A stretch of 64,000 bases of DNA from MWDV01 sp002070715 (GTDB lineage Bacteria > Verrucomicrobiota > Verrucomicrobiia > Limisphaerales > MWDV01): positions 41,698-105,697 of the forward strand of contig DAONTI010000014.1 of the NCBI GenBank assembly GCA_035411585.1, written 5' to 3'. Both the position numbers and the translations under genes were made by a program. Below, piece by piece: positions 1-9,518 of this stretch. Each line of letters begins with the position of its first letter. The stretch's first letter is position 1. The notes under the pieces are model-generated. The model searched no databases. It was not told the DNA's origin and worked only from the letters and a program-made list of their open reading frames with translations.

Positions 1-278
1 TCGAACATCCGTGTGCCGCGTTCGTAAGCGCCGCGGATGAGCGCCTCGAACTTTTCCTTGCCCAGCCGGGTTTGATTGGAGGCGCGCTGTCCGCCGCGCA
101 TGCCGGTGCCCAGACAGAAACGGGACGTTTGAATCTTGGTCCGGCCCAAAGTGACCGGGCCATAGGGATCAAAAGTCGCGGGCGGAGTTTCGGCCCGGCC
201 GGGAAGCGGGGCGTTGACGGCGAGCGCGCTGGCGGCGAGCGCGGTGCGGCGCAGGAATTCACGACGGTTCAGTTTCAT
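1..278 (-). CDS. Tat-exported aldo/keto reductase, 3' end outside window
   Basis: Reading the minus strand from the ATG at 278 gives 92 codons that run off the window edge. The protein opens with a twin-arginine signal (MKLNRREFLRRTALAASAL) and a cleavage-like region before residue 30. The mature part begins VTLGRTKIQTSRFCLGTGMR, which matches the N-terminal beta strand of aldo/keto reductases, and continues to an ERGTRMF segment that matches the family's next strand. Tat-exported aldo/keto reductases are common in Verrucomicrobiota and Planctomycetota and are thought to oxidise or reduce sugar-derived carbonyls; the substrate is unknown. It lies 138 bp downstream of the heparinase-like gene on the same strand and may be co-transcribed with it. 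The catalytic Tyr and Lys lie outside the window, so the call rests on the N-terminus only. Confidence 0.75.
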   Translation of the reverse strand, partial: MKLNRREFLRRTALAASALAVNAPLPGRAETPPATFDPYGPVTLGRTKIQTSRFCLGTGMRGGQRASNQTRLGKEKFEALIRGAYERGTRMF

Positions 279-416
279 AATACACGCTCTGTTGACAGCC
301 GTTGAGCCCGCACCCGGAATCAACCCAGGTGCGGACCGACGGTCAATTCTTGCCACACTTTGCCCGTGTCGGCAACCCGGGGTTGACGACCGCGGCGGAT
401 GGATTGACCACCCCGC

Positions 417-2261
417 TTACCACTGCGCCAGCGGCACCACCCGCTCATTCGCCGTCGCTGTCGCTGCCGTGAACAGCACGGCCAGCCGCAGATCCTTCAC
501 GTTTTCCAGATGAACGGTGAGTTTGCGGACCGAATCGTTGTTGCCCTGTTCCGGAGGATGCGGCGAGGTGGGCAGCGGCTCGGCCCGGCGGACGGTGAAC
601 CGCGCATGGGCCGGCGCGAGGATGCGGGCGGCGAGCTGTTGGCCGCCGCGCTCCAGGATGGCGACCGCCCCCTCCGCCTCCAGCCGCACCCGGGCCTGCG
701 TGTGCATGAACCACCAGACCTCAGCCGGCGCGGCCATGTCCAGTTCATCCTGGATCAACACGCGTTCCCGATCCAACAGCGCCACCCCGCGTTCCACTCG
801 TCGCGCGTCCGGCGCGACGGCCGCCTTCAGATCCCCGATGGCAAACGCCCGTTGGGGTTGGGAAACAAAACGCGTGATGGGGGTCGCTGCCAAATGTTGA
901 TCCGGGCCCGCGCCGGGATTGACCACCAGCGTGTTCTGGCCCTCGGCGCGCAGCCGGTAATACTCCCAACGTTGTTTGCCGAAGTAGCCGGGTAGATTGT
1001 AATTGTCGCTGCCAAAATCCATCGCCCACCGTTCGCCCAAGGCGTCCAACACGAAGCTGCCCACGTCGAGTTGGCCGTGGCTGTCGTTGTTTTTGCCGGC
1101 CTTGAAGCCGATGAACATGGCGCGGGGTTGTTCCCAACTGCCGCGCAGCGTGACCACTTCCGTTCCCCGGAAGTATTTGTCCAGCGGCACCCCGGCGGCG
1201 GCGGGATCCGCCTGATCGGACGAATACCAGAGCACATCCAAGGCTTGCGGCCGCGGGGTGCGCGCTTGATACCCCGCCCAAACGGGCTGTTGAAAACGCC
1301 GCGCCAGCCAAAACAGTTGCGGCGCGTAAATCTTGCCGCTGCCGCCATCGGCGTAATTAAACGTCTGCCCGATGGGACTGGTGATGTGCAGCGGAAACCA
1401 ACCTGTTTGTGCCACGCCCGGCAACGTGGCCAAGTCGAAGTCTGTCCCCAGCGCCGACTGGAGCGCGGCCAGCAGCGCGATCTGGTACCGGGTGGCGTAA
1501 TGCCAGTAGCCCGGACCTTCAATGCAGGCGCCGTCCGGGGCAAACTCGCCCATGGCCGTCTGCACCGAGTTCAAGCCGGTATGCAGAACGCGCGCGGCCA
1601 GGGCGGGCTCGACCTCCGCCAGGGCGAGCGCCCCAATGCCGAGGCCGCCGTTGCAGACTTGATTCCAATTGTTCCGGGTCTTCACCCACCAACCGCCTTT
1701 GGCATATACCGCCAGCGCCGGAGTGAAACCATGTTTGACGATGGCCGCTTGCAACGTCCGGCGTTGGGCGTCGTTCCAGGCGTCGTAAAGCCAGTCGTAT
1801 CCAATCGCGAAAGCGTGGGTCATTTCTGCGGTGTCGAGGAAATGTCGCGGATTCCAATCCTTGAAGGCGGCGGCGGCTTTCAGTTCGCGCCAGGCGCGGT
1901 CCGCCCAGCGGCGGTCGTGGTCCAGTTGCCAGAGCAACCCCAACGTCTGCACCCGGTCCAGCACGCGCCGGCTGGTGGCGAGCAACCGCAGGCCGTCCGG
2001 GATTTCATATTTCGAGGCCGGCGCGGTGAGCAGGGCGGTGGCTTGGGAAGTCAAAGCGGCGTGCCAGCGGATCAGTTGTTCATCGGCGGCCACCCGGCTT
2101 CGCAGTGCGGTAAAATCCGCGGCGGTGGCCAGCAACCGGGGATGCCCCCGGTGCAGGTTGGTGAAAAGTTGATCGGCGGGAGGAATGGGCCGGGGCAAGG
2201 CCGCGCCGGCGGTGGCCGCCAGCAACCCCAGCCCCAGACCGCAAAGAAAGACACGTTTCAT
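417..2261 (-). CDS. Secreted heparinase II/III-family polysaccharide lyase
   Basis: A 614-residue protein with a Sec signal peptide (residues 1-21, ending ATAGAA). Residues about 40-320 form the alpha/alpha toroid typical of alginate and heparinase lyases, including the motif NWNQVCNGGLGIGALAL near residue 200, which fits the family's conserved Asn-rich substrate groove. Residues about 350-600 form the beta-sandwich half with NNDSHGQLDVGSFVLDALG, where the His is a usual catalytic or metal-site residue. The family cleaves uronic-acid-containing polysaccharides by beta-elimination in the periplasm. The length is normal for the family. It sits between a PaaX-like regulator and an aldo/keto reductase on the same strand, and a palindromic operator-like site lies about 200 bp upstream. 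The exact substrate (alginate, heparinoid, other uronan) cannot be told from sequence. Confidence 0.85.
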   Translation of the reverse strand: MKRVFLCGLGLGLLAATAGAALPRPIPPADQLFTNLHRGHPRLLATAADFTALRSRVAADEQLIRWHAALTSQATALLTAPASKYEIPDGLRLLATSRRVLDRVQTLGLLWQLDHDRRWADRAWRELKAAAAFKDWNPRHFLDTAEMTHAFAIGYDWLYDAWNDAQRRTLQAAIVKHGFTPALAVYAKGGWWVKTRNNWNQVCNGGLGIGALALAEVEPALAARVLHTGLNSVQTAMGEFAPDGACIEGPGYWHYATRYQIALLAALQSALGTDFDLATLPGVAQTGWFPLHITSPIGQTFNYADGGSGKIYAPQLFWLARRFQQPVWAGYQARTPRPQALDVLWYSSDQADPAAAGVPLDKYFRGTEVVTLRGSWEQPRAMFIGFKAGKNNDSHGQLDVGSFVLDALGERWAMDFGSDNYNLPGYFGKQRWEYYRLRAEGQNTLVVNPGAGPDQHLAATPITRFVSQPQRAFAIGDLKAAVAPDARRVERGVALLDRERVLIQDELDMAAPAEVWWFMHTQARVRLEAEGAVAILERGGQQLAARILAPAHARFTVRRAEPLPTSPHPPEQGNNDSVRKLTVHLENVKDLRLAVLFTAATATANERVVPLAQW

Positions 2262-2459
2262 CGGGATAGATCTATCAAACGCCCCGGAAAACGCGCCAGC
2301 CTATTCATCCAAGCGACTGTCCGACGCAGCGCGCGAAAAGTGGTTTTTCCCACACGCTTCTGACGAGTGCGCTTGGCCATGACGCTCCCCCTCAAAGCCC
2401 TACTGACGTGCTCGCCTCTGCCATCGGTAGTCAACTCGGCTTTGGCGCCTGTTCAATTT

Positions 2460-2479
2460 TTTGTTGCACCTGCAACAAA
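2460..2479. promoter_or_regulatory. Palindromic operator candidate upstream of the lyase gene
   Basis: Nine-base arms TTTGTTGCA and TGCAACAAA separated by CC. It starts 4 bp after the stop codon of the PaaX-like gene and lies about 200 bp upstream of the heparinase-like start. The same 20-bp core, read on the other strand, occurs at 3321-3348 in front of the regulator gene. The stem is followed by A residues on the minus strand, so it does not look like an intrinsic terminator for the regulator gene. An operator for the neighbouring repressor is the simplest reading. Confidence 0.6.
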
Positions 2480-2482
2480 GTT

Positions 2483-3280
2483 TTAGCAGGCCTCGAGCTG
2501 GGGGGCAAAGGTGCGGAGGCGTTGGCCGGTGCGGTGCAGCACCCGCTTCCGTCGTTCCCACGCCCGGCGGCCAAGATAGTCCTTCGGCAGCAGACATTGC
2601 GGCAGCAGCGGATCGGATTGCACCGCTCTCAGCCAAGCTTCCCGCTCATCCGCCGCCCAGCGGCGCAGTGCCCTGATCGCCTCGGCGTTGGTCAGTTTAT
2701 CGGTCGGACAACGCTCGAGCACTTCCAGATGACGCGCGTACCGGCGGTTGATTTGCGCGAAGTCCCAGGCACCATCCACGATCTCCGCATCCGTCTCCCC
2801 GGCGGCGGGCCGCGCTTCGAGCAGCAGCAGGCTTTCGACGTTGACTTCCCCACCAGCCAGGATGCCGCGTTCGTCATGAACGGGATCAGGCGTAATCCAC
2901 ACACTGCCCTGTAAATAGCCGAAAGCCCGCGAACGCAGGTAACGCCGCAACCGTTCGCGGCGGGCATTCTGTCCGGTCGGCACATCGAACAATACCAACC
3001 GCCAGAAACCGTCCCAAGGGCGGGCCCATTGGGCTTCCGGATCACGCCCGCCCAAGGCATGCAGGCGGCCTTGCTCGGTGAGGCGGTAGAGCCGGTCCGC
3101 CGGCGACTGGGCATCGCGTTCGAGGAGTTGCAGCCGCTCCAACTTGGCCGCCTGGGGCAGCAGCCCGTTGCGATAGGCCCAACTTTCGTAGGAATCGGTC
3201 AGATTGCGGAAGGTGGGTCGCAGGAGCTGGTCGGCGGACCAGAGCAGGAAGTTCAGGAGTTCTTCCGTCTTGGGCTTCAT
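2483..3280 (-). CDS. PaaX-like transcriptional repressor
   Basis: A 265-residue protein starting at MKPKTEELLNFLLW; a start 30 bp upstream is also open. Residues 1-75 are a winged-helix DNA-binding domain and residues about 95-170 a central domain with WRLVLFDVPTGQNARRERLR, the hallmark of the PaaX/Cas2-like fold (the LFDVP strand followed by a basic helix). The C-terminal part, with an RALRRWAADEREAWLRAV helix, matches the PaaX C-terminal effector region. PaaX represses phenylacetate catabolism in Proteobacteria by binding acyl-CoA ligands. No such genes are nearby, so here the ligand is probably a glycan breakdown product. A 28-bp perfect palindrome lies 41 bp upstream and a partial copy follows the stop codon, which suggests autoregulation plus control of the downstream lyase gene. 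Confidence 0.82.
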   Translation of the reverse strand: MKPKTEELLNFLLWSADQLLRPTFRNLTDSYESWAYRNGLLPQAAKLERLQLLERDAQSPADRLYRLTEQGRLHALGGRDPEAQWARPWDGFWRLVLFDVPTGQNARRERLRRYLRSRAFGYLQGSVWITPDPVHDERGILAGGEVNVESLLLLEARPAAGETDAEIVDGAWDFAQINRRYARHLEVLERCPTDKLTNAEAIRALRRWAADEREAWLRAVQSDPLLPQCLLPKDYLGRRAWERRKRVLHRTGQRLRTFAPQLEAC

Positions 3281-3320
3281 GACCCGGATTATGAGCTGGC
3301 CGGCCAGCAACCGTCACGCA

Positions 3321-3348
3321 AAACTTTGTTGCAGGTGCAACAAAGTTT
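3321..3348. promoter_or_regulatory. Perfect 28-bp palindrome, operator of the PaaX-like gene
   Basis: Arms AAACTTTGTTGCA and TGCAACAAAGTTT (13 bp, no mismatch) flank a GG centre. The site lies 41 bp upstream of the regulator start on the minus strand and about 120 bp upstream of the metallophosphoesterase start on the plus strand, so it could act on both divergent promoters. The core 20 bp recurs at 2460-2479. Confidence 0.7.
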
Positions 3349-3466
3349 GTTGCGTCTCTGTGGTGGCACTGGTGATCTAACTCAAAGCCCCTCGCTATTG
3401 ATCATCACTTCCATTGTCACCTGCTCATGGCTTGACCCGGTCCCGGATGGCGGCCAGCATCCTATC

Positions 3467-5637
3467 ATGACATGGTTCGCACGCGCATCGTCCCTATCCC
3501 GATCACGGTGGTGGCACCGGCTTTTCCAGTTGCTAGTTTTCTTGCCGGGTCTGTGGCTGGCAGGTTGCAGCAAGGTTGAAAACGCGGGGCGCCCCGCCGA
3601 GCTGCTTGGGGATTTCACGTTCATCCAAGTCAGCGACCTGCACTCGCCGATGGCGGCGAGCCGGGCCACCGTTGCCCGGATTGGTGGGTTGGGAGAGATC
3701 GAGCTCACGCCATTCAATCTCCGTGTGCCCCGCCCGGACTTTGTGCTGGCCACGGGCGACCTCAACGAGTTCGGCGGCGGCAACGGTTGGTGGGAGGAAT
3801 ACCTGTCGTATTGGCAGGATTGCAAATTGCCCGTCTATCCCCAGCTCGGCAACCACGACAACACTTGGCGGGCGGGTCTCAAGTCGCTGCGGGAACTGGG
3901 TCATGCGGCCGCTTACTCGTTCGACTGGCGCGGCGCTCATTTTGTCGGTTTGATGACCGCCACCCTGCAAGACCCGCGTCCCTCCGTGGGCGAAGAAACC
4001 CTTCTCTGGTTGCAGCAGGATTTGAAAAAGGTCGGACCGAAAACGCCGGTGTTTGTCTTCCAACATCATCCGCTGGGCGGCCGGGAATTTGCCAGCCGCT
4101 ATGATTACGACCGGTTGCTTGACGTGTTGCGCGGGTACAACACCGTGCTCATTTTGGCGGGACATTCCCACGGCTACGCGTATCGCTCAATTCACGGTAT
4201 GGACCAGATGACGGGCGGTTCGACGTTCGGCCCAAACGCGGGGCTGGCCGTAGTCTCGGTCAAGGACCACACGTTGCGCGCGGCGTATTGGAAAAACGAT
4301 CAACCCGCGCCGCACCACAAGCTGATCGAAAAACCCATTCCTCCGGCCGCGGCGCAGCTCCGGGTTGAAATTACCGAACCCGCGTTCCGCAGTGTGGTGG
4401 GCAGCACCTTGTCCTTGGCCGCACAACTGACCGGAGCGGAGGCCGTGGACAAAGTCACCTGGACCATCAATGACGAGCAGCACGGGGAACTCACGCTCAC
4501 CGGTGGCGGCACGAAGTGGCGGGCCTCCGGCAGCGCGCAAATCGGCGGGTTGTTGCCGGGCGCGCATTATCTGCGGATCGAATTCCATCAAGGCGATCGG
4601 ATCCACAGCCGCAGCACGCACTTCTTTTTTGAGCCCACCAGCCGCCCGACCGCGTGGCGCGCCTACCTCGCCGCCTCCAGCAAGGTGACGCCCACGGTGG
4701 CCGACGGCGTTGTTTATGTGGGTGCCAATGACGGTCGCTTGCACGCCTTTCAAGCGGAAACCGGCAAGACTCTTTGGTCCGTCCACACCGGTGCGGAGAT
4801 TCTCGCGCAACCGTTGGTGGAAGGGGACCGGGTCTATGTCGCCAACGGCTTGGGGGAAGTTTCCGCTTTCAATCAAACCGGCCGGAAACAATGGACCTTC
4901 ACCGCCGGTGATGCGGTGTATTCCTCGCCGGTGTGGGCAGCCGGCCGGGTCGTGTTCGGTTGCAACGACGGAAAGTTGTATGCGGTGGACGCGGCCACTG
5001 GACAACCGGCATGGACAAATGCCGACGCCGCCTACGCAATTGAATCCAAACCATTCGTCGCCGACGGACGGATTTATTTCGGCGCCTGGGATCAGCACAT
5101 TCGGTGCGTAGATGCGCGCGACGGAAAGCTGATCTGGAAACGGATCAGTGAAGGTGTGCGGGCCGCCACCGCGGCGCATCGGTATTACAGTCCGGGCGAC
5201 GCCATGCCGGTGGTGGCTGAAGACAAGCTGCACATCGCGGACCGGAACTACCGGTTAACGATTCTGGACGCCGCCACCGGCGAACCCCTGGGCGCGGCAA
5301 CCAAGGTGGCCGCCACCGGGTTGTCGGAAGATGGTCTTTTTGTGTATCAGCGGCGCACGGATGGCTCGCTGGTCAAAACCGACAGTGCCGGCAAAGAACT
5401 CTGGGCGGTGCCGGCGGCGATGAACGCCATCCCCACGGCGCCGGTGGAAAAAATGGGGTGGTCTATGTGGCCAGCGCCACCGGGACAATGTCTGCGCTTG
5501 CTGCCGCCGACGGCCGGGTGCTCTGGCGGTATCAAGTGTCTCCACGATTATTCGTCATGTCATCGGTGGTGAGCGATGGCGACCGCGTTTACGCGACAGC
5601 GTTTGATGGGACACTGACCGCGATCAAGAAACCATAG
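3467..5637 (+). CDS. Lipoprotein metallophosphoesterase fused to PQQ/BamB-like propeller (frameshifted)
   Basis: The ATG at 3467 precedes a lipoprotein signal whose lipobox is LAGC. Residues about 50-270 carry all calcineurin-type metallophosphoesterase motifs in order: SDLH, GDLNE, GNHDN, QHHPLGG and GHSHG. A linker sandwich domain follows. From about residue 400, PQQ-type blades repeat (DGVVYVGANDGRLHAF, ETGKTLW, GRVVFGCNDGKLYAVDAATG). The uninterrupted frame ends at 5572 with a non-propeller tail. One extra A in the A6 run at 5448-5453 restores a normal final blade (NGVVYVASATGTM, then FDGTLTAIKKP) and ends at the stop codon at 5635-5637. So this is a gene with a one-base deletion, a sequencing error, or a slippage site. 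The substrate is unknown; the protein is probably anchored in the envelope. It is read divergently from the PaaX-like gene. Confidence 0.82.
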
Positions 5638-5694
5638 TCCCCGCGACCGGACCGGTAATTGACGGTGGTTGCGGTGCGCCGTTACGCTGAACTC

Positions 5695-8163
5695 ATGCGT
5701 GTTCGCGTGCTTCGTTATCTATTCGCCGCCTTGGGATTCGGGTTGCCGGCGACGGTCTGGGCGATGGCCGGCGCGCTCAGCGGGATTTATCCGCACCTGG
5801 CGATGTTCAATGACGAAGCGGAGTGCGGCACGGGCGCGGTGGTGCCGTGGGCGAACCGGTTGTGGGTGGTCACCTACGCACCGCATCAACCCGGCGGGTC
5901 CACGGACAAGCTCTACGAAATCACACCCGATCTGCGGCAGATCATTCGCCCGGAAAGCATCGGCGGCACCCCGGCCAATCGCATGATCCATCGCGAGTCC
6001 CAGCAGCTCTTCATCGGTCCCTACGCCGTGGATGCGCGGGGCGGCGTGCGCGTGATTCCTTATACCAATCTGTTTGGCCGCCCCACCGGCACCGCCCGGC
6101 ATCTGACGTCGCCGGCGGACAAAATCTATTATGCCACGATGGAAGAAGGCTTTTACGAAGTGGATGTCCGGACGCTGGCGGTCACGGAGCTGTTCACCGA
6201 CGAGTATTTCCGGAACGCCACGCGCGGACCGCGCGCCGCCCGGACTCCACCGCGCTTTGCCGATCTTCCCGGCTACCACGGCAAAGGCCTCTATTCCGGC
6301 CAGGGCCGGTTGATCTATGCGAACAATGGCGAGCAAGGCACGGTCGCCCGGCAACGCCCCGACGTGCCGAGCGGTTGCCTTGCGGAATGGGATGGGCGGG
6401 CGGACACTTGGACAGTCGTGCGGCGCAACCAGTTCACCGAGGTCACCGGACCGGGGGGATTATCCGGCAACGCCCATCCGGATACCGATCCCATCTGGAG
6501 CATCGGCTGGGATCATCGCTCGTTGATTTTGATGTTGCGGACGGGGGGAACGTGGCGGGCTTTTCGTCTGCCCAAAGCCAGTCACAGTTACGACGGCGCC
6601 CACGGTTGGAACACGGAATGGCCGCGCATCCGTGACATCGGCGAGCCGGATCTGTTGATGACGATGCACGGGATGTTCTGGCGGTTTCCGCGTGACTTTG
6701 GCGTGACCCACACGGCCGGGATTCGCCCGCGCGCCGCCTATCTCAAAATCATCGGTGATTTTTGCCGGTGGAATGATCGCCTGGTCTTCGGCTGTGACGA
6801 CGCGGCCCGATCCGAATTCCTCAACAAACGCCGGGTCAAAGGCGCGATCGCCGGGCCTGGCCAATCCCAATCCAATCTCTGGTTCACGGACCCGGAAACC
6901 CCGGATCATCTGGGCCCCACGCTGGCCAATGGCGCCGTTTGGTTACGCGACGCGGTGAACGCCGGCGCTTGTTCCGAGCCGTTCCTGTTCGCCGGGTGGC
7001 AGCGGCGGGCGGCGCACTTTGTCAACGAAGGCTCCACGCCGGCATCGCTCGTAATCGAAAGCGACGCACTGGGCACCGGACAATGGAAGCCGTTGCAGAC
7101 GGTTCAAGTGCCGCCCGGCGCCGCAATCTGGCGGGCGTTTGGCGCCGACGCCACCGGCGAATGGGTGCGCGTCCGCACGGAAACGGATCAACCTTCCCTC
7201 ACGGTGCTTTTCACTTATTCGAATCCCGATTCACGGTCGTCTGAACCGGCGGCGCTGTTCACCGGTCTCGCCCGCGTCGCGGAAGACACCCCGCACTGGG
7301 GCGGCTGGGTGCGCGCGCGGGGGGAGAATCGTCGCACACTGCAACTGGCGGCCATACGGCAGTACGGCGCGGACAGCGAAGAGGTGGGTTATTATGAACT
7401 GACCGGCGATCTGCGTCTGCAGCCGGTCAACGATCCCCACGCCCACGCGACGCTGCGGACCAACGTGGCTGTTCCCCAAGGCGTGGCGAGCGTGGAATCC
7501 GCGTCGGTGCTGATTGTGGATGACCAGAGCCGGCGCTGGCGGTTGCCGAAAACGGCGGCGGCCTATGACGCCCCCACGCTCGCCGGACAGTTGCGCCTCG
7601 CCCGGGAAGTTGTCACCGAACGGGATCTATTGAGTGTGCATGGCACCTTTTATGAATTGCCGGCGGAGAATGCCGGAGGCTTTGCCCGGATGCGCCCGGT
7701 GGCGACTCATCCGTTTCGTGTGATGGATTATTGTTCGTATCGCGGCTTGCTGATTCTCACCGGCATTCAACCTCACGCGCCGCCCAGCCGACACCTCTTG
7801 CGCAGCCCGGATGGGCGGGCGGCGGTCTGGGCGGGGGCGATTGACGATTTATGGCAACTCGGCAAACCGCGCGGGCGCGGCGGCCCGTGGCATGAAACGC
7901 CCATTCAAGCCGGCGAACCGAGCGACCCTTATCTGTTTTGGGGATACGACCGGCGCCGGTTGAACCTGACCGCGAGCGCGCCCGTTACGGTGCGGGTTGA
8001 AGTGGATCTGACCGGTGACGGATTCTGGGTAAAACACCAAACCTTCGCCGTTACTCCCGCATCGCCGGTTCGTTACGATTTCCCGCCCGCCTTCCAAGCG
8101 CGTTGGATTCGTTTCGTGGGGGATGCCCCGGCGCGCGTCACCGCCCGCTTGGACTACGATTAA
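5695..8163 (+). CDS. Large secreted protein of unknown function, propeller-like
   Basis: The start at MRVRVLRYLF gives a clear Sec signal ending ATVWA; an in-frame codon 36 bp upstream is also open but would bury the signal. The mature protein (about 800 residues) has repeated short strands with Trp, Asp and Gly, such as KLYEITPDLRQI, GGVRVIPYTNLFGR, KIYYATMEEGFYEVD and HSYDGAHGWNTEWPR, which resemble beta-propeller blades. The C-terminal 150 residues look like a beta-sandwich (VRVEVDLTGDGFWVKHQTF). No catalytic motif or named domain is recognised. It begins 57 bp after the frame-restored end of the metallophosphoesterase gene, on the same strand, so the two may share a transcript. Base composition and codon use look like the neighbours. 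Confidence 0.7.
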   Translation: MRVRVLRYLFAALGFGLPATVWAMAGALSGIYPHLAMFNDEAECGTGAVVPWANRLWVVTYAPHQPGGSTDKLYEITPDLRQIIRPESIGGTPANRMIHRESQQLFIGPYAVDARGGVRVIPYTNLFGRPTGTARHLTSPADKIYYATMEEGFYEVDVRTLAVTELFTDEYFRNATRGPRAARTPPRFADLPGYHGKGLYSGQGRLIYANNGEQGTVARQRPDVPSGCLAEWDGRADTWTVVRRNQFTEVTGPGGLSGNAHPDTDPIWSIGWDHRSLILMLRTGGTWRAFRLPKASHSYDGAHGWNTEWPRIRDIGEPDLLMTMHGMFWRFPRDFGVTHTAGIRPRAAYLKIIGDFCRWNDRLVFGCDDAARSEFLNKRRVKGAIAGPGQSQSNLWFTDPETPDHLGPTLANGAVWLRDAVNAGACSEPFLFAGWQRRAAHFVNEGSTPASLVIESDALGTGQWKPLQTVQVPPGAAIWRAFGADATGEWVRVRTETDQPSLTVLFTYSNPDSRSSEPAALFTGLARVAEDTPHWGGWVRARGENRRTLQLAAIRQYGADSEEVGYYELTGDLRLQPVNDPHAHATLRTNVAVPQGVASVESASVLIVDDQSRRWRLPKTAAAYDAPTLAGQLRLAREVVTERDLLSVHGTFYELPAENAGGFARMRPVATHPFRVMDYCSYRGLLILTGIQPHAPPSRHLLRSPDGRAAVWAGAIDDLWQLGKPRGRGGPWHETPIQAGEPSDPYLFWGYDRRRLNLTASAPVTVRVEVDLTGDGFWVKHQTFAVTPASPVRYDFPPAFQARWIRFVGDAPARVTARLDYD

Positions 8164-8444
8164 GGACTCCGTTTGAAGGTGTGCGTCATTCGTGGTGACC
8201 GAGAATAAGAATCATTGAATCCCCAAATTTCTCCGCATCCGCACGCATTGATCAGCCCAAAGTTTGTTCCCGATAGGGAAGGCCGGTTTTGGCTTGGTTT
8301 TGACCGGGTTACCACAAGAAATCGGTCGTTTGGAAGGCCTTTTGGGGTGCCGTTAACGAGAGAGATTTTTTCTTTTGGGGCCTCCTTTCCACTTGACGGG
8401 AGCGGGGCGGAGAAACTACTGTGACGCCCGCTAGGCAACATTTC
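8164..8444 (+). promoter_or_regulatory. Intergenic region with possible promoter of the mre operon
   Basis: There is no gene in these 281 bases. A candidate sigma-70 promoter is TTGACG at 8393-8398 and TACTGT at 8417-8422, with an 18-bp spacer, placing transcription start close to the mreB start. The -10 element is weak (three of six consensus bases). Long minus-strand open frames here continue antisense through mreB and are not credible genes. Confidence 0.35.
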
Positions 8445-9470
8445 ATGTTTGCGCAACTTAAAAGTCTGTTCTCCAACGATATTGGAATAGACCTCGGGAC
8501 GGCCAATTCGCTCGTTTACGTCCGTGATCGAGGCATCGTCCTGCGCGAGCCCTCCGTGGTCGCGATTGAAGCGGGCACCACCAACGTCCTGGCCGTGGGC
8601 GAGGAAGCCAAGCGCATGCTGGGCCGCACGCCGGGGAATATCGTCGCCATCCGTCCGATGAAGGACGGCGTGATCGCGGATTTTGAAATCACCGAGGCGA
8701 TGCTGCGCCACTTCATTCAAAAGGTCCATCATCGGAAGCTCATCGCCCCACGGGTCGTGGTGGCGGTGCCGTCGGGCATCACGGAAGTGGAGAAACGGGC
8801 GGTGAAAGATTCGGCGACCCATGCCGGGGCGCGGGAGGTGTACCTGATTGAACAGCCGATGGCGTCGGCCATCGGGGTGGGCCTGCCCGTGCACGAGCCG
8901 GCGGGCAACATGATCGTGGACATCGGCGGGGGCACATGCGAAATCGCCATCATCTCCCTGGCCGGCATCGTCTTCAGCCGCAGCCTGCGGGTGGGCGGGG
9001 ACGAATTGGATGACACGATCATCGCGCACATGAAACGGGCCTATAACCTGATGATTGGCGAACGCACGGCGGAGGAAATCAAGATCCGGATTGGATCGGC
9101 CTTTCCGCTGGAGCAGGAACTGACCATGGAAGTCAAGGGACGCGATTTGAGCACCGGACTGCCCAAAACGTTGACCATTCGCTCGGAAGAAATTCGGGAA
9201 GCTCTGCATGAGCCGTTGTCCAGCATCCTCGAATCCATTCGCATCACGTTGGAACGGTGCCCGCCGGAACTGGCGGCCGACCTCGTGGATCGCGGGATCG
9301 TCATGGCGGGCGGCGGCTCGCTGATTCGTGGCATAGATCGGCTGGTGGCCGAGGAAACGGGCCTGCCGGTGCATCTGGCCGGCGAGCCCCTGTGCGCCGT
9401 GGCCGAGGGCACGGGCCGGGTGCTACAAGAGCTGCAATTTCTCAAGCGCGTCTCGACCCACTCCCGTTAG
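8445..9470 (+). CDS. mreB: Rod shape-determining protein MreB
   Basis: The actin-like filament protein that positions lateral wall synthesis in rod-shaped cells. The start at MFAQLKSLFSNDIGIDLGTA is preferred over an ATG-less upstream extension because MreB proteins begin just before the phosphate-1 loop. Visible actin-fold motifs are DIGIDLGTANSLVYV (phosphate 1), the EKRAVKDSATHAGAREVYLI region (connect 1), NMIVDIGGGTCEIAI (phosphate 2) and GIVMAGGGSLIRGID (adenosine motif). The length of 341 residues is standard. It heads the run mreB-mreC-mreD-PBP2-rodA-RNase E/G, with a 48-bp gap to mreC. The short hydrophobic and aromatic N-terminus (MFAQLKSLF) fits the amphipathic membrane-binding helix known in the family. 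Confidence 0.96.
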   Translation: MFAQLKSLFSNDIGIDLGTANSLVYVRDRGIVLREPSVVAIEAGTTNVLAVGEEAKRMLGRTPGNIVAIRPMKDGVIADFEITEAMLRHFIQKVHHRKLIAPRVVVAVPSGITEVEKRAVKDSATHAGAREVYLIEQPMASAIGVGLPVHEPAGNMIVDIGGGTCEIAIISLAGIVFSRSLRVGGDELDDTIIAHMKRAYNLMIGERTAEEIKIRIGSAFPLEQELTMEVKGRDLSTGLPKTLTIRSEEIREALHEPLSSILESIRITLERCPPELAADLVDRGIVMAGGGSLIRGIDRLVAEETGLPVHLAGEPLCAVAEGTGRVLQELQFLKRVSTHSR

Positions 9471-9518
9471 TGCCCTCCGCGTTCGCCGCAATCCCGCTCC
9501 GGCGGGACGCGTGAACTG

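Noticed and set aside
2460..2479. Palindrome as intrinsic terminator of the PaaX-like gene
   Set aside because: The stem is followed by A bases in the direction of transcription, and the same core occurs upstream of the gene, so an operator fits better.
8160..9374. Long minus-strand open frame opposite mreB
   Set aside because: Product has no family features, is Arg/His-rich, and mreB on the other strand is certain. It is a GC-rich antisense shadow.
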